A stretch of 64,000 bases of DNA from Streptomyces sparsogenes (GCF_001704635.1 NZ_MAXF01000222.1:43283-107282), one strand, 5' to 3'; counted from the stretch's first letter, positions 1 to 8,111 are shown. Numbers and translations are program-made. The notes: generated by a model not told the origin, from the letters alone.

Positions 1-1
1 C

Positions 2-991
2 CTGTGGCTGATCGACCAGACCGCCCTGCCCGGCCGCCTGGAGCGGCTCCGCGTCGAGACCGTGGACGCCCTGGTGGACGCCATCCAGCGGCTGGTCGTG
101 CGCGGCGCCCCGGCCATCGGGGCCGCCGGGGCGTACGGCGTGGTGCTGGCCGCCCTCCAGGCCGAGCGCGAGGGCTGGGACCGTACGGCCCTCCTCGCGG
201 CCGTCTCGCGCATACGCGAGGCCCGCCCGACCGCCGTCAACCTGGCCGTCTGCGTGGACCGGGTGCTGCCGCTGCTCGACCGGGGGCGCGAGGCCGCGCT
301 GACCGAGGCGCACGCCGTGCAGCGCGAGGACGAGCGGGCCAACCGCGCCATGGGCGCGTACGGCGCCGACTGGCTCGTCAAGCGGGTGGCCGCGGACCGG
401 CCGCTGCGCCTGCTGACCCACTGCAACACCGGCGCCCTGGCCACCGCGGGCTGGGGCACCGCCCTCGGCGTCGTCCGGGAGCTGCACGCGCGCGGCCTGG
501 TGGAGGTCGTGTACGCCGACGAGACCCGCCCCCTGCTCCAGGGGTCCCGGCTCACCGCCTGGGAGCTGGCCCACGAGGGCATCCCGCACTACGTCCAGGC
601 CGACGGTGCGGCCGCGGGCACGATCCTGCGCGGCGAGGTGGACGCGGCGATCGTCGGCGCGGACCGCGTCGCGGCCAACGGCGACACCGCCAACAAGGTC
701 GGCACCGTCGGCGTCGCGCTCGCCTGCGCCGACGCGGGCATCCCGTTCCTGGTCGCGGCCCCGACCACCACCGTGGACCTGGCCACCGGCAGCGGCGCGG
801 ACATCCACATCGAGCTGCGCGACGAGCGGGAGGTCCTGGAGTGGGGCGGGGTGCGCACCGCCCCGGCCGCCTCGCGCGGCCACAACCCGGCCTTCGACGT
901 GACGCCCGGACGGCTGGTCACCGCCCTGGTCACCGAGCGCGGGGTGCTGGAGGTGGCGGCGGGTCAGCTGCCGGGCGAGCACCTGGCCTGA
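2..991 (+). CDS. mtnA: S-methyl-5-thioribose-1-phosphate isomerase (5'-truncated by window edge)
   Basis: Isomerises methylthioribose 1-phosphate to methylthioribulose 1-phosphate, a cytosolic step of methionine salvage. The frame is already open at base 2, so the N-terminus is missing; 329 codons are visible. Family marks seen are the segment VVRGAPAIGAAGAYG, the catalytic cysteine in LLTHCNTGALAT (about base 421) and the catalytic aspartate in IVGADRVAANGD (about 650-685). It ends in a 12-bp-stem hairpin. The next steps of the pathway, mtnB/C/D, lie 1 kb downstream on the other strand and the kinase that makes its substrate is at 8108, so the whole salvage route is grouped here. The product is certain apart from the missing start. 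Confidence 0.94.
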   Translation: MWLIDQTALPGRLERLRVETVDALVDAIQRLVVRGAPAIGAAGAYGVVLAALQAEREGWDRTALLAAVSRIREARPTAVNLAVCVDRVLPLLDRGREAALTEAHAVQREDERANRAMGAYGADWLVKRVAADRPLRLLTHCNTGALATAGWGTALGVVRELHARGLVEVVYADETRPLLQGSRLTAWELAHEGIPHYVQADGAAAGTILRGEVDAAIVGADRVAANGDTANKVGTVGVALACADAGIPFLVAAPTTTVDLATGSGADIHIELRDEREVLEWGGVRTAPAASRGHNPAFDVTPGRLVTALVTERGVLEVAAGQLPGEHLA

Positions 992-996
992 CGCCG

Positions 997-1036
997 AGCG
1001 GACCGGCGCCCCCTGCCGGGTGGACGCCGGTCCGCT
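997..1036. terminator. Hairpin between convergent mtnA and secreted-protein gene
   Basis: Perfect 12-bp inverted repeat: AGCGGACCGGCG (997-1008) and CGCCGGTCCGCT (1025-1036), 16-nt loop, just after the mtnA stop. There is no U-tract, as is usual in Streptomyces. It sits between two convergent genes, so it may act in both directions. Confidence 0.7.
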
Positions 1037-1071
1037 GACGATCACATGGTGCCTGGACGCGCTGTACGCGA

Positions 1072-1542
1072 TCAGAAGGTGAACGGCCCCGGGGACTGGG
1101 GCGAGGTGGCGGTGCAGTTCACCGTGATGAGGCCGAAGATCACCAGCTTCAGCGACTTGGCCGTGAGCTTGTCACCGGCGGCCACCGTGCCCTTGAGCGG
1201 ACCGGTGGACACGTCGGCGCCGGTCTTGATGGCCGGGTTGGAGTTGCCGGTGAAGGTCGTGGTTCCGGAGCCGTTCTTCGACAGCGTCAGGGTCGAGCTG
1301 ACCGAGCCCGCCGGAACATCGATGGGTGCCTTGATGGCGCCCGAGGACAGAGTGATGGTCGCGGACGTCCCGCTCTGCGTGGCCGTGAGCGTGGCCAGGC
1401 CGGAGCCGTAGGTTCCGCACTCGGCCGTCAGGGTCGCGGTGGTGGGCGTGACCGCCGTGGCGGTCGGCGCCAGCGCGAGCGCGCCCATGGCCATGCCCGC
1501 CGCTCCCAGTGCCGTGCCGATCCCGAGTTTCATGCGTCTCAT
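1072..1542 (-). CDS. Small secreted protein of unknown function
   Basis: A 156-aa protein that I do not recognise. It begins with a classic Sec signal peptide: MRRMK, a hydrophobic alanine/glycine stretch to about residue 25, and a likely cleavage after APTATA. The mature part is rich in Thr, Ser and Gly, predicted mostly beta by composition, with two cysteines (in AECGTYG near the N-end and VNCTAT near the C-end) that could form one disulfide outside the cell. The first ATG is preferred because GGAAGG lies upstream of it, whereas the ATG three codons later has no ribosome site. It is monocistronic and convergent with mtnA; nothing links it to the salvage genes except position. Confidence 0.72.
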   Translation of the reverse strand: MRRMKLGIGTALGAAGMAMGALALAPTATAVTPTTATLTAECGTYGSGLATLTATQSGTSATITLSSGAIKAPIDVPAGSVSSTLTLSKNGSGTTTFTGNSNPAIKTGADVSTGPLKGTVAAGDKLTAKSLKLVIFGLITVNCTATSPQSPGPFTF

Positions 1543-1848
1543 GGGACTGCCTTCCGGTGTGGGGGAGGTGCCTGCCTAGCCGCGGAGTTGCGTCGGTGCC
1601 TGGAGCGGCGCACACGAGGCGCGGCAGGATCCCGGCGCGCCCGAGGGCGCGTCGCTGCGTTTCGCGTACGCGGTGCGGGGGGTTGAGATCGCGCGGGGTC
1701 GCGGCTCGGGCCTCGCGCAGACCGCCACCGTCCCTGACCGGCCGTCAGAAGGAGCCTGTCGGGAGGGGCGCTGTTATTGATGCGCGCGCCATCGAAGAAC
1801 GCAAGAGCGATTCGTTGATTTTTTACTGGCGAGTCACCTAGCCGTCCG

Positions 1849-1896
1849 CTCGCCGAGAGGACAGCTCGCCGAGGGGACAGCCCGCCGAGGGGACAG
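1849..1896. repeat. Three tandem copies of a 16-bp unit
   Basis: Units CTCGCCGAGAGGACAG (1849-1864), CTCGCCGAGGGGACAG (1865-1880) and CCCGCCGAGGGGACAG (1881-1896) follow one another without gaps, differing at one base each from the middle copy. They lie directly beside the mtnB terminator hairpin. Confidence 0.9.
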
Positions 1897-1901
1897 CCGG
1901 T

Positions 1902-1931
1902 CGGGTGGCCGCCCGGGGAGGCGGCCACCCG
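1902..1931 (-). terminator. Terminator hairpin of the mtnDCB operon
   Basis: Perfect 12-bp stem CGGGTGGCCGCC (1902-1913) / GGCGGCCACCCG (1920-1931) with a 6-nt loop, 18 bases past the mtnB stop codon. No U-tract. Confidence 0.7.
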
Positions 1932-1948
1932 GCACGGACCGCACGTAC

Positions 1949-2641
1949 CTACCGGCCCCCGGCCAGCTCCAGCTCCAGCAGCCACTCCACGACCTCCGTG
2001 TGGTGGCGCGCCTGCCGCGGATCCGCCCCCCAGACGTACAGCCCGTGCCCGGCGACCACCACGGCCGGCATCCGCGGGTCGCGGGCCTCCTCCAGACGGT
2101 CGCCGAGGACGCGCATGTCCTGGCTGTTGGCGATCACCGGAAGGGTGATCTCCTCGTCCTCGGCGGGGTGGCCCACGCCCTTGAGCATCTCCAGGTCCTT
2201 GAAGACCAGCCCCGCCGGGTGGCGGCGGCCGAGGGCCACCGAGGCGACGGTGTGCACATGGACCACCGCGCCCGCGCCGGTCAGCCGGGCAACGCGGGCG
2301 TGCAGCTCCGCCTCGGCCGAGGGCCGGCCCGGCTCCCGGTCGTCGGGGAGCAGCACGGCCGCCCCCGCCGCGTCGACCAGGACCACGTCGGAGGGCGTGA
2401 GCTCGCCCTTGTCCCGGCCGCTCGCGGTGACGGCCAGGCGCAGCGGGTCGCGCGAGAGCACCACCGACAGATTGCCGGACGTGCCGCGCATCCAGCCGAA
2501 CGACGCGAAGCGCGCCGCCTCGGCGGCCAGCACGGCCCCGGCCCGCTCCAGCTCCGCGTCCAGGTCCCGCGCCGGAGCCAGGTCCTGCTCCGCGTCCTGG
2601 TCCGGGGTCGGGTCCGGGTCCCGGTCGGCGGTCTCGGTCAC
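1949..2641 (-). CDS. mtnB: Methylthioribulose-1-phosphate dehydratase
   Basis: Class II aldolase-like zinc enzyme that dehydrates methylthioribulose 1-phosphate to the diketo phosphate used by MtnC. Visible zinc and active-site residues are the histidines of VVHVHTVAS, a third histidine in VAGHGLYVWG and the acid/base glutamate region in EAELHARVA. A GTG start at 2639-2641 is chosen, giving 230 aa: AAGGAGGA sits 5 bases upstream and the start overlaps the mtnC stop as GTGA. Residues 1-25 are an Asp/Pro-rich, probably disordered tail not needed by the fold. Last gene of mtnD-mtnC-mtnB, so translational coupling with mtnC is likely. Confidence 0.92.
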   Translation of the reverse strand: MTETADRDPDPTPDQDAEQDLAPARDLDAELERAGAVLAAEAARFASFGWMRGTSGNLSVVLSRDPLRLAVTASGRDKGELTPSDVVLVDAAGAAVLLPDDREPGRPSAEAELHARVARLTGAGAVVHVHTVASVALGRRHPAGLVFKDLEMLKGVGHPAEDEEITLPVIANSQDMRVLGDRLEEARDPRMPAVVVAGHGLYVWGADPRQARHHTEVVEWLLELELAGGR

Positions 2642-3366
2642 GGGGTCCTCCTTGTGAGGGTGAGCTCGTCGAGGCACGCGGCCTCGGGGTGGTCGCCGAC
2701 CCCCTGCTCGAAGTACGGCTCGCCCGGGCGCCGTACGCCGACGGTGCGCCAGCCCGCCGCGCGGGCGGCGTCCAGCTCGCCGGGGCGGTCGGAGAGGAAG
2801 AGGGTGCGGGCCGGCTCGGCGCCGATGGCCGCGGTGATCGCGGCGTACGACTCCGGGGACTGCTTGGGGCCCGCGTTCTCCGTGTCGTAGAACCCCTCGA
2901 CGAGGGGCAGCAGATCCCCCTCGGGCGTGTGGCCGAACCAGGCCCGCTGCGCGGCCACCGACCCGGAGGAGTAGACGTGCAGCCGCAGCCCCGCCGCGTG
3001 CCAGCGGCGCAGCGCCGGGATGGTGTCGGGGTAGAAGTGCGAGACCAGGTCGCCGCGCGCGAACCCCTCGGACCAGATGATCCCCTGAAGGGTCTTCAGC
3101 GGGGTGGCCTTGCGATCCTCGTCCAGCCAGCCTCCCAGGATCCGCTCGATCCGGGCGGCGTCGGCCGCCGGCTCGCCGGCCGCCTCGCGGACCTGGTCGG
3201 CGGCCCGCCGCACCGCGGGCTCCGCGCCGCGCTCGGCCAGCAGCGCGCCGAACCGCTCGCGGGAGTACGGGTAGAGCACGTCGACGACGAACCCGGTGGC
3301 GCTCGTGGTGCCCTCGATGTCCAGCACCACCGAGTCGAGGCCGTCGAAGGTCAGCGCAGCGGTCAC
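2638..3366 (-). CDS. mtnC: Enolase-phosphatase E1
   Basis: HAD-superfamily bifunctional enzyme: enolises then dephosphorylates the diketo intermediate to the acireductone. Seen are the HAD nucleophile loop VVLDIEGTTS (DIE, the enolase-phosphatase variant of DxD), the second motif YSSGSVAAQ, the lysine of GPKQSPESYA and the acidic motif FLSDRPGELDAA. The start is GTG at 3364-3366, overlapping the mtnD TGA as GTGA; an ATG further upstream lies inside mtnD in another frame and is rejected. 242 aa, normal length. Middle gene of a three-gene overlapping operon. Confidence 0.93.
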   Translation of the reverse strand: MTAALTFDGLDSVVLDIEGTTSATGFVVDVLYPYSRERFGALLAERGAEPAVRRAADQVREAAGEPAADAARIERILGGWLDEDRKATPLKTLQGIIWSEGFARGDLVSHFYPDTIPALRRWHAAGLRLHVYSSGSVAAQRAWFGHTPEGDLLPLVEGFYDTENAGPKQSPESYAAITAAIGAEPARTLFLSDRPGELDAARAAGWRTVGVRRPGEPYFEQGVGDHPEAACLDELTLTRRTP

Positions 3367-3950
3367 GCGGCGGTCCGCCCCGCCCGCAGGGCGTCGAAGT
3401 CGGGGAAGCGCAGGGCGATGTCGCTGCCGGTGAAGTTGCCGATCCAGCCGTCCTCCTCGTGGAAGAAGCGGATGGCGGTGAAGGACGGGCTCACGCCCAT
3501 GTCGAACCAGTGGGTGGTGCCGCGCGGCACCCCCAGGAGGTCGCCCGCCTCGCACAGCACGGCGTGCACCTCGCCGCCCACGTGGAGGTAGAAGACGCCC
3601 GCGCCGGCGACGAAGAAGCGCACCTCGTCGTCATCGTCGTGGGTGTGCTCGCTGAGGAACTTCTCCCGCGCCGCCCTGGCCTTCTCCGCCCAGCCGGGGT
3701 CGTCGGTGGGGTGCAGGGCGACCACGTCGACGGTGGCGAAGGACTCCTCCTCGACCAGCTTGTCGATCTCCGCCCGATAGGCGGCGAAGACGGCGTCGCT
3801 GTCGGCGTCCCGCGGCACGTCCTCGCGGACCGGCCACCGCTCGTAGCGCACCCCGATCGGGGCGAGCGCTGCGGCGATCTCCGCGGGGTCGTCGGTGCGG
3901 CGCACGACGGTCTGGGGGCCGGACTCCGGCCAGGTGGTCAGAAGGGTCAT
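3363..3950 (-). CDS. mtnD: Acireductone dioxygenase
   Basis: Cupin metalloenzyme that cleaves acireductone with O2; with iron it yields formate and the 2-keto precursor of methionine. The metal site is visible as HTHDDDDEVRFF (two His and Glu of the cupin motif) and the later histidine in PRGTTHWFDMG. 195 aa. The ATG at 3948-3950 is favoured over one 12 codons upstream because GGAG lies 7 bases before it. First gene of mtnDCB; its promoter must lie in 3951-4084, back to back with the transporter promoter. Confidence 0.94.
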   Translation of the reverse strand: MTLLTTWPESGPQTVVRRTDDPAEIAAALAPIGVRYERWPVREDVPRDADSDAVFAAYRAEIDKLVEEESFATVDVVALHPTDDPGWAEKARAAREKFLSEHTHDDDDEVRFFVAGAGVFYLHVGGEVHAVLCEAGDLLGVPRGTTHWFDMGVSPSFTAIRFFHEEDGWIGNFTGSDIALRFPDFDALRAGRTAA

Positions 3951-4084
3951 CGAGGACTCCTGAGGCAGACGAGACGGAGGGGACATCCGGAAGAGGCGCG
4001 GGACCGGATGGTAACCCGGACCTGACGCACCGGGAGGTGTGAGGAAGAACGCGTCTCAGGTCGTGAGAAGGAGCGTCCTGACCT

Positions 4085-4114
4085 TTGACGCATGGCTGAA
4101 ACCGTTCTCATGAT
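4085..4114 (+). promoter_or_regulatory. Putative sigma-70 promoter of the methylthioribose transporter operon
   Basis: TTGACG (4085-4090), an 18-base spacer and CATGAT (4109-4114). The expected transcription start would fall at about 4120-4121, which is the A of the leader-peptide ATG, so the mRNA would be leaderless. A small inverted repeat TCTCA-5-TGAGA (4054-4068) just upstream could be an operator. Confidence 0.5.
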
Positions 4115-4120
4115 GTGGGC

Positions 4121-4192
4121 ATGAAGACGCTGCTGCTCGTTCGGCGGCTGTACGTGGATCTCCTTCGGACGACTACGGCCAGCTGTAGCTGA
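4121..4192 (+). CDS. Sulfur-type leader peptide upstream of the ABC importer
   Basis: A 23-codon ORF starting MKTLLLV, continuing RRLYVDLLRTTTASC and ending with Ser before TGA. The pattern R-R-x-x-V-D-L-x-R followed a few residues later by a near-terminal cysteine is the hallmark of the putative leader peptides found before many sulfur-assimilation genes in Streptomyces; mycobacterial cysteine leader ORFs are functionally comparable attenuators. It has no ribosome site, and a promoter is placed so that its ATG could be +1. The Cys codon (4184-4186) is the second-last. I infer that ribosome progress here senses cysteine supply and sets transcription of the operon that follows. Confidence 0.72.
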   Translation: MKTLLLVRRLYVDLLRTTTASCS

Positions 4193-4320
4193 CCCCTACC
4201 CGCCGTAGCCCTCACTGGTCCCCCTCTTCCGGCCTTTCCCGGTCTTTCCCGGCCGACTTCACCCCCCTGTTTTCCCGCACCACCGGCGCGCCCGCGCTGC
4301 CGCACCACTCGGAGATCCCC
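4193..4320 (+). promoter_or_regulatory. C-rich, G-poor leader after the leader peptide (possible Rho site)
   Basis: 128 bases between leader-peptide stop and the first transporter gene. In 4201-4280 there are 40 C and 14 G, with repeated CTTTCCC/CTTCC tracts and no obvious strong hairpin, which is how Rho-utilisation sites look. GGAG at 4312-4316 serves the next ATG. Rho-dependent attenuation is an inference. Confidence 0.4.
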
Positions 4321-5427
4321 ATGTCCCGCTCCAGACTGCCCCTCGCCGCGGCGTCCCTCGTCTCCCTGACGGCCCTGGTCGCCACCGGCTGCTCCCAGTC
4401 CTCCTCCGCCTCGGACGCCAAGAACTCCGGGGACACCCCCGCCTCCGCGAAGGCCGCGACCGGCAAGAAGCCCGCGCCCTTCGACCAGGGGAAGAAAATC
4501 AAGGTGGCCCTGGTCCGGCAGAGCGGCGCGGGCGACTACTTCGAGCAGTGGGGCAACGGCGCCAAGGCGCAGGCCAAGGCGCTCGGCATCGACCTCACCG
4601 TCTACGACGCCCAGGCCGACAACGCCAAGCAGGCCACCGACCTGTCGGCCGCGATCAATTCCGGGGCAGAGGCGATCATCGTCGACCACGGCTTCCCCGC
4701 GACCATCCAGCCGGAGATCGACAAGGCGGTCAAGAAGGGCATCAAGGTCGTCGTCTACGACGTCGAGACCAAGAACCCCGAGGTCGTCTCCACCAAGCAG
4801 GACGACGCCAGCATGGCCAACGCCGTCCTGGACGTGATGACCAAGGAACTCGGCAAGAAGGCCGAGGTCGGCTACGTCAACGTCGCCGGATACGCCGCGC
4901 TCGACAAGCGGGACACCGTCTGGAGGAAGCGGGTCACCGAAAACGGCTGGAAGCAGTCGTTCAAGGTCGGCAAGGTCACCGACTCCACCGCCACCGACAA
5001 CGTCCCGCTGGTCAGCGCCGCCCTCACCCAGCACTCCGGCGTCGCGGGCATCTTCGCCCCCTACGACGAGCTGGCCAAGGGCACGGTCCTCGCCGTCCAG
5101 AACAAGAAGCTGGCGGGCAAGGTCAAGGTCTTCGGCGCCGATGTGTCCAACGCCGACATCCAGGTCATCACCGCCAAGAACAGCCCCTGGGCCGCCACCG
5201 CCGGCACCGACCCCTCCGCCGTCGGCGCCGCCGTCGTCCGCACCACCGCCCTGGAACTCGCCGGTCGACTGAAGACCAAGTCGGTCGAGTTCCCGGCCGT
5301 CGCGATCACCCGCGACTTCCTGGTGAGCAAGAAGATCCAGAACCTCAACCAGCTCCGCGCCGCGCTTCCCGCCCTCAACCTCAGCAAGGTCAGCACAGCG
5401 GACTGGATCCCCAATGTCGCCCACTGA
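4321..5427 (+). CDS. Sugar-type ABC transporter substrate-binding lipoprotein (probably methylthioribose)
   Basis: A 368-aa RbsB-like (periplasmic-binding type 1) lipoprotein. Residues 1-24 form a lipoprotein signal with lipobox ATGC; a Ser/Asp/Lys-rich linker follows and the binding domain runs from about IKVALVRQSG to the end. Internal marks of the ribose-binding family include GAEAIIVDHGFP, KKGIKVVVYDV and GIFAPYDELAKG. First structural gene of a four-gene operon ending in mtnK, preceded by a sulfur-type leader. The sugar-binding family together with a methylthioribose kinase in the same operon makes methylthioribose the likely ligand; this is inference. Confidence 0.85.
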   Translation: MSRSRLPLAAASLVSLTALVATGCSQSSSASDAKNSGDTPASAKAATGKKPAPFDQGKKIKVALVRQSGAGDYFEQWGNGAKAQAKALGIDLTVYDAQADNAKQATDLSAAINSGAEAIIVDHGFPATIQPEIDKAVKKGIKVVVYDVETKNPEVVSTKQDDASMANAVLDVMTKELGKKAEVGYVNVAGYAALDKRDTVWRKRVTENGWKQSFKVGKVTDSTATDNVPLVSAALTQHSGVAGIFAPYDELAKGTVLAVQNKKLAGKVKVFGADVSNADIQVITAKNSPWAATAGTDPSAVGAAVVRTTALELAGRLKTKSVEFPAVAITRDFLVSKKIQNLNQLRAALPALNLSKVSTADWIPNVAH

Positions 5428-7000
5428 CCCGGCGCCCGGAGCCGGGCCCGGCGCCGAGGCCGGAGCCGGGACCGGAGCCGAGGCCGCCGCGGCGCCGCCC
5501 GCCGTCTCGCTGCGCGAGGTCAGCATGGCCTTCGGCGGCAAGCCGGTGCTCACCTCCGTATCCCTGGACATCGCCCCCGGCAGCGTGGTCGCGCTCCTGG
5601 GGGCCAACGGGGCGGGCAAGTCCACCCTGATCAAGATCCTCTCCGGGGTGCACGCCGGACACGGCGGCCGGGTCCTGGTCGGCGGGGAGCCCGCCGCGCT
5701 GCCCTCGCCCGCCGCGGCCCACGCCCTCGGCATCCGCACCGTGCACCAGCGGATCGGCGAGGGCGTGGTGCCCGGCCTGTCCGTCGCAGAGAACCTGGTC
5801 TTCGAGGAACTGGCCCGGCGCGGCCGCAACCCCTTCCTGAGCACCCGTCACCTCCTCGCCCGCGCCCGCGAGATCCAGGACACCCTCGGACTCGGCTGGT
5901 CCACCGAGGTGCTGCGCCGCGATGTCGCCGAGCTCGGCATCTCCGACCAGCAACTGCTCATCCTCGCCCGCGCCCTGTCCACCCGACCCCGGCTGCTCAT
6001 CCTGGACGAGCCCACCTCGGCCCTGTCCGCGGCCGAGGCCACCCGGCTGTTCGCGATCGTCGAGCGGATGCGCGCCGACGGGATCGCGGTGCTCTACGTC
6101 TCCCACCGGCTCGGCGAGATCGACTCGCTCGCCGACCGACTGGTCGTCCTGCGAGACGGCCGTCTCACCGAGGACCTCCCCCGCCCCTTCGACTGGGACC
6201 GCGCGCTGCGCGCCATGCTCGCCCAGCCACAGGCCGCGGCGACCGCCCGGCCGACCGACGGCAGGCGCGGCGGGGCCGTCGCGCTGTCGCTGCGCGGCGT
6301 ACCGCTGCTGCCCGGCCGGCTGCCCCAGGACCTCGACCTGCGCGAGGGCGAGGTCACCGGCGTCGTGGGGCTGCTCGGCGCGGGCAAGACCGAGCTGGCG
6401 CGCGGCCTGTTCGGCGCCGAGCCGTTCCGCACGGGCGAGCTGGAGCTGGACGGCGAGCCGTACCGGCCGCGCCGCCCCGCCGACGCCATCCGCCGCGGCG
6501 TCCACCTGGTGCCCGAGGACCGGCACGCGGACGCGCTGATCCCCGGCTGGTCGGTGGCGCGCAACATCTCGCTGCCCTTCCTGTCCTCCCTCTCCCTCGC
6601 CGGCCTGGTGCGGCGCGGCCAGGAGGCCGAGCTGGGCCGCCGCACCATCGACGGACTCGGCGTCGTCACCCGCGACGAGCACAGCCCCGTCGAGGAACTC
6701 TCCGGCGGCAACCAGCAGAAGGTCGTGGTCGGCCGCTGGCTCGCCGAACGCCCCCGCGTCCTCGTGCTGGACGAGCCGTTCCGAGGAGTGGACATCGGCG
6801 CCCGCCGCGACATCGGCTGCCGCGCCCGCGCCCTGGCCGCCGACGGCTCGGCCGTCCTCGTGCTCAGCGCCGACGTGGACGAGGTCCTGGAGGTCGCCGA
6901 CCGGGTCGTGGTCCTCGCCGACGGCGAGATCCGCCTCGACGCGTACGGCGCCGACGCCGAGCGCGACCGCGTCATCCAGGCCATCTCCGCATCCGTATGA
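5414..7000 (+). CDS. Ribose-type ABC transporter ATPase, two fused nucleotide-binding domains
   Basis: RbsA-like protein of 528 aa that powers the importer at the inner face of the membrane. Domain 1 has Walker A GANGAGKST and Walker B LLILDEPTSAL, but its signature is LGISDQQ instead of LSGGQQ. Domain 2 has GLLGAGKTE, a good signature LSGGNQQK and VLVLDEPFRGVD. Such asymmetry is common in this family. The start ATG overlaps the end of the binding-protein gene by 14 bases. Residues 1-30 are a Pro/Ala/Gly-rich extension before the first domain. Substrate inferred from context to be methylthioribose. Confidence 0.9.
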   Translation: MSPTDPAPGAGPGAEAGAGTGAEAAAAPPAVSLREVSMAFGGKPVLTSVSLDIAPGSVVALLGANGAGKSTLIKILSGVHAGHGGRVLVGGEPAALPSPAAAHALGIRTVHQRIGEGVVPGLSVAENLVFEELARRGRNPFLSTRHLLARAREIQDTLGLGWSTEVLRRDVAELGISDQQLLILARALSTRPRLLILDEPTSALSAAEATRLFAIVERMRADGIAVLYVSHRLGEIDSLADRLVVLRDGRLTEDLPRPFDWDRALRAMLAQPQAAATARPTDGRRGGAVALSLRGVPLLPGRLPQDLDLREGEVTGVVGLLGAGKTELARGLFGAEPFRTGELELDGEPYRPRRPADAIRRGVHLVPEDRHADALIPGWSVARNISLPFLSSLSLAGLVRRGQEAELGRRTIDGLGVVTRDEHSPVEELSGGNQQKVVVGRWLAERPRVLVLDEPFRGVDIGARRDIGCRARALAADGSAVLVLSADVDEVLEVADRVVVLADGEIRLDAYGADAERDRVIQAISASV

Positions 7001-7064
7001 CACCGCGCCGGATCACACCACACCCCAGAAGCAACAGCAGAAGAAGGAAGCAGCAGGCCCTCCG

Positions 7065-8111
7065 ATGACCCTCACCCCTTCCACCGCCCCGCCGGTGACC
7101 GCCGGGAAGCCGGCCGCGGCGGGCGCCGGTCAGCGCGTCCAGAGCGCCGTCGTCACATACGGCTTCATCTTCGTCACCGTCGCGCTCTTCGCGTTCTTCT
7201 CGCTCACCGAGCCCACCTTCCGCGACTCGGCGACGCTCCTGGACACCCTCCGCTACGTCTCCGTCGCCGCCATCCTCGGCCTCGGCGTCACCCTCACCCT
7301 GGCGGTCGGCGGAATGGACATGTCGGTGGGGGCCGTGGCCGGCCTCGGTGTGACCGTCGCGGCCAAGACGATGGTGATCTACAACCAGGTCGGCGCCGTC
7401 GCCGTCCTCGCGGTGATCGCCGCGGGCGCGCTCGTGGGACTCGTCAACGCCCTGCTCATCGTGGTCCTCAAGGTCCCCGACATGCTGGCCACCCTGGGCA
7501 CCCTCTTCGTGATCCAGGGCCTCAAGCTGATCCTCGTCGACGGCCAGTCCATCTCACCCGGCATGACACTCGACGACGGCACCACCGCACCCGGCAGGTT
7601 CACCGAGGGGTTCCTGTCCATCGACCGCGGCACCGTGGCCGGGGTGCCGATCTCGGTGGTGATCTTCGCCGGACTCACCCTCGCCGCCTGGATCTTCCTC
7701 TCCCGCACCCGCTGGGGCCGCGTGCTCTACGCGATCGGGTCGAACCCCGAGGCCACCCGGCTCGCCGGCGTCCGCGTCGGCGCCTACCGCACCCTCGCCT
7801 ACGTCCTGTCCGGCGTCCTCGCCTCCGTCGGCGGCCTCATCCTGGCCTCCCGGATCGGACAGGGCGACGTCTCCGCCGGCACCTCCCAACTGCTGGAGGC
7901 CGTCGCCGTGGCACTGGTCGGCACCTCCGTGCTCGGCCGCGGCAAACCCAATGTCTGGGGGACCGCGCTCGGCGCCGTCCTCATCGGCGTCATCACCACC
8001 GGACTGACCATCAAGGGCCTGCCGTACTACACCCAGGACGTGGTCGAGGGCGCCGTACTCATCCTCGCTCTGGTCTTCAGCTTCACCCTGTCCCGAGGAA
8101 ACCGCCGATGA
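7065..8111 (+). CDS. Ribose-type ABC transporter permease
   Basis: RbsC-like integral membrane protein, 348 aa, with about ten hydrophobic segments. The N-terminal 25 residues are Thr/Pro/Ala-rich and cytoplasmic. Typical family segments are LGVTLTLAVGGMDMSVGAVAGL and the conserved YAIGSNPEATRLAGV loop that contacts the ATPase. GAAGGAAGCAG lies upstream of the ATG. Its stop overlaps the mtnK start as ATGA, tying transport and kinase translation together. Confidence 0.92.
   Translation: MTLTPSTAPPVTAGKPAAAGAGQRVQSAVVTYGFIFVTVALFAFFSLTEPTFRDSATLLDTLRYVSVAAILGLGVTLTLAVGGMDMSVGAVAGLGVTVAAKTMVIYNQVGAVAVLAVIAAGALVGLVNALLIVVLKVPDMLATLGTLFVIQGLKLILVDGQSISPGMTLDDGTTAPGRFTEGFLSIDRGTVAGVPISVVIFAGLTLAAWIFLSRTRWGRVLYAIGSNPEATRLAGVRVGAYRTLAYVLSGVLASVGGLILASRIGQGDVSAGTSQLLEAVAVALVGTSVLGRGKPNVWGTALGAVLIGVITTGLTIKGLPYYTQDVVEGAVLILALVFSFTLSRGNRR

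Larger units (their letters stand above)
1543..1948. other. Intergenic region with repeats and a terminator, no gene
   Basis: About 400 bases upstream of the secreted-protein gene and downstream of mtnB. It holds a locally AT-rich patch (about 1800-1840), likely the promoter region of the secreted-protein gene although I cannot name convincing boxes, then a 16-bp tandem repeat (1849-1896) and a strong hairpin (1902-1931). No credible coding frame was seen. Confidence 0.5.
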
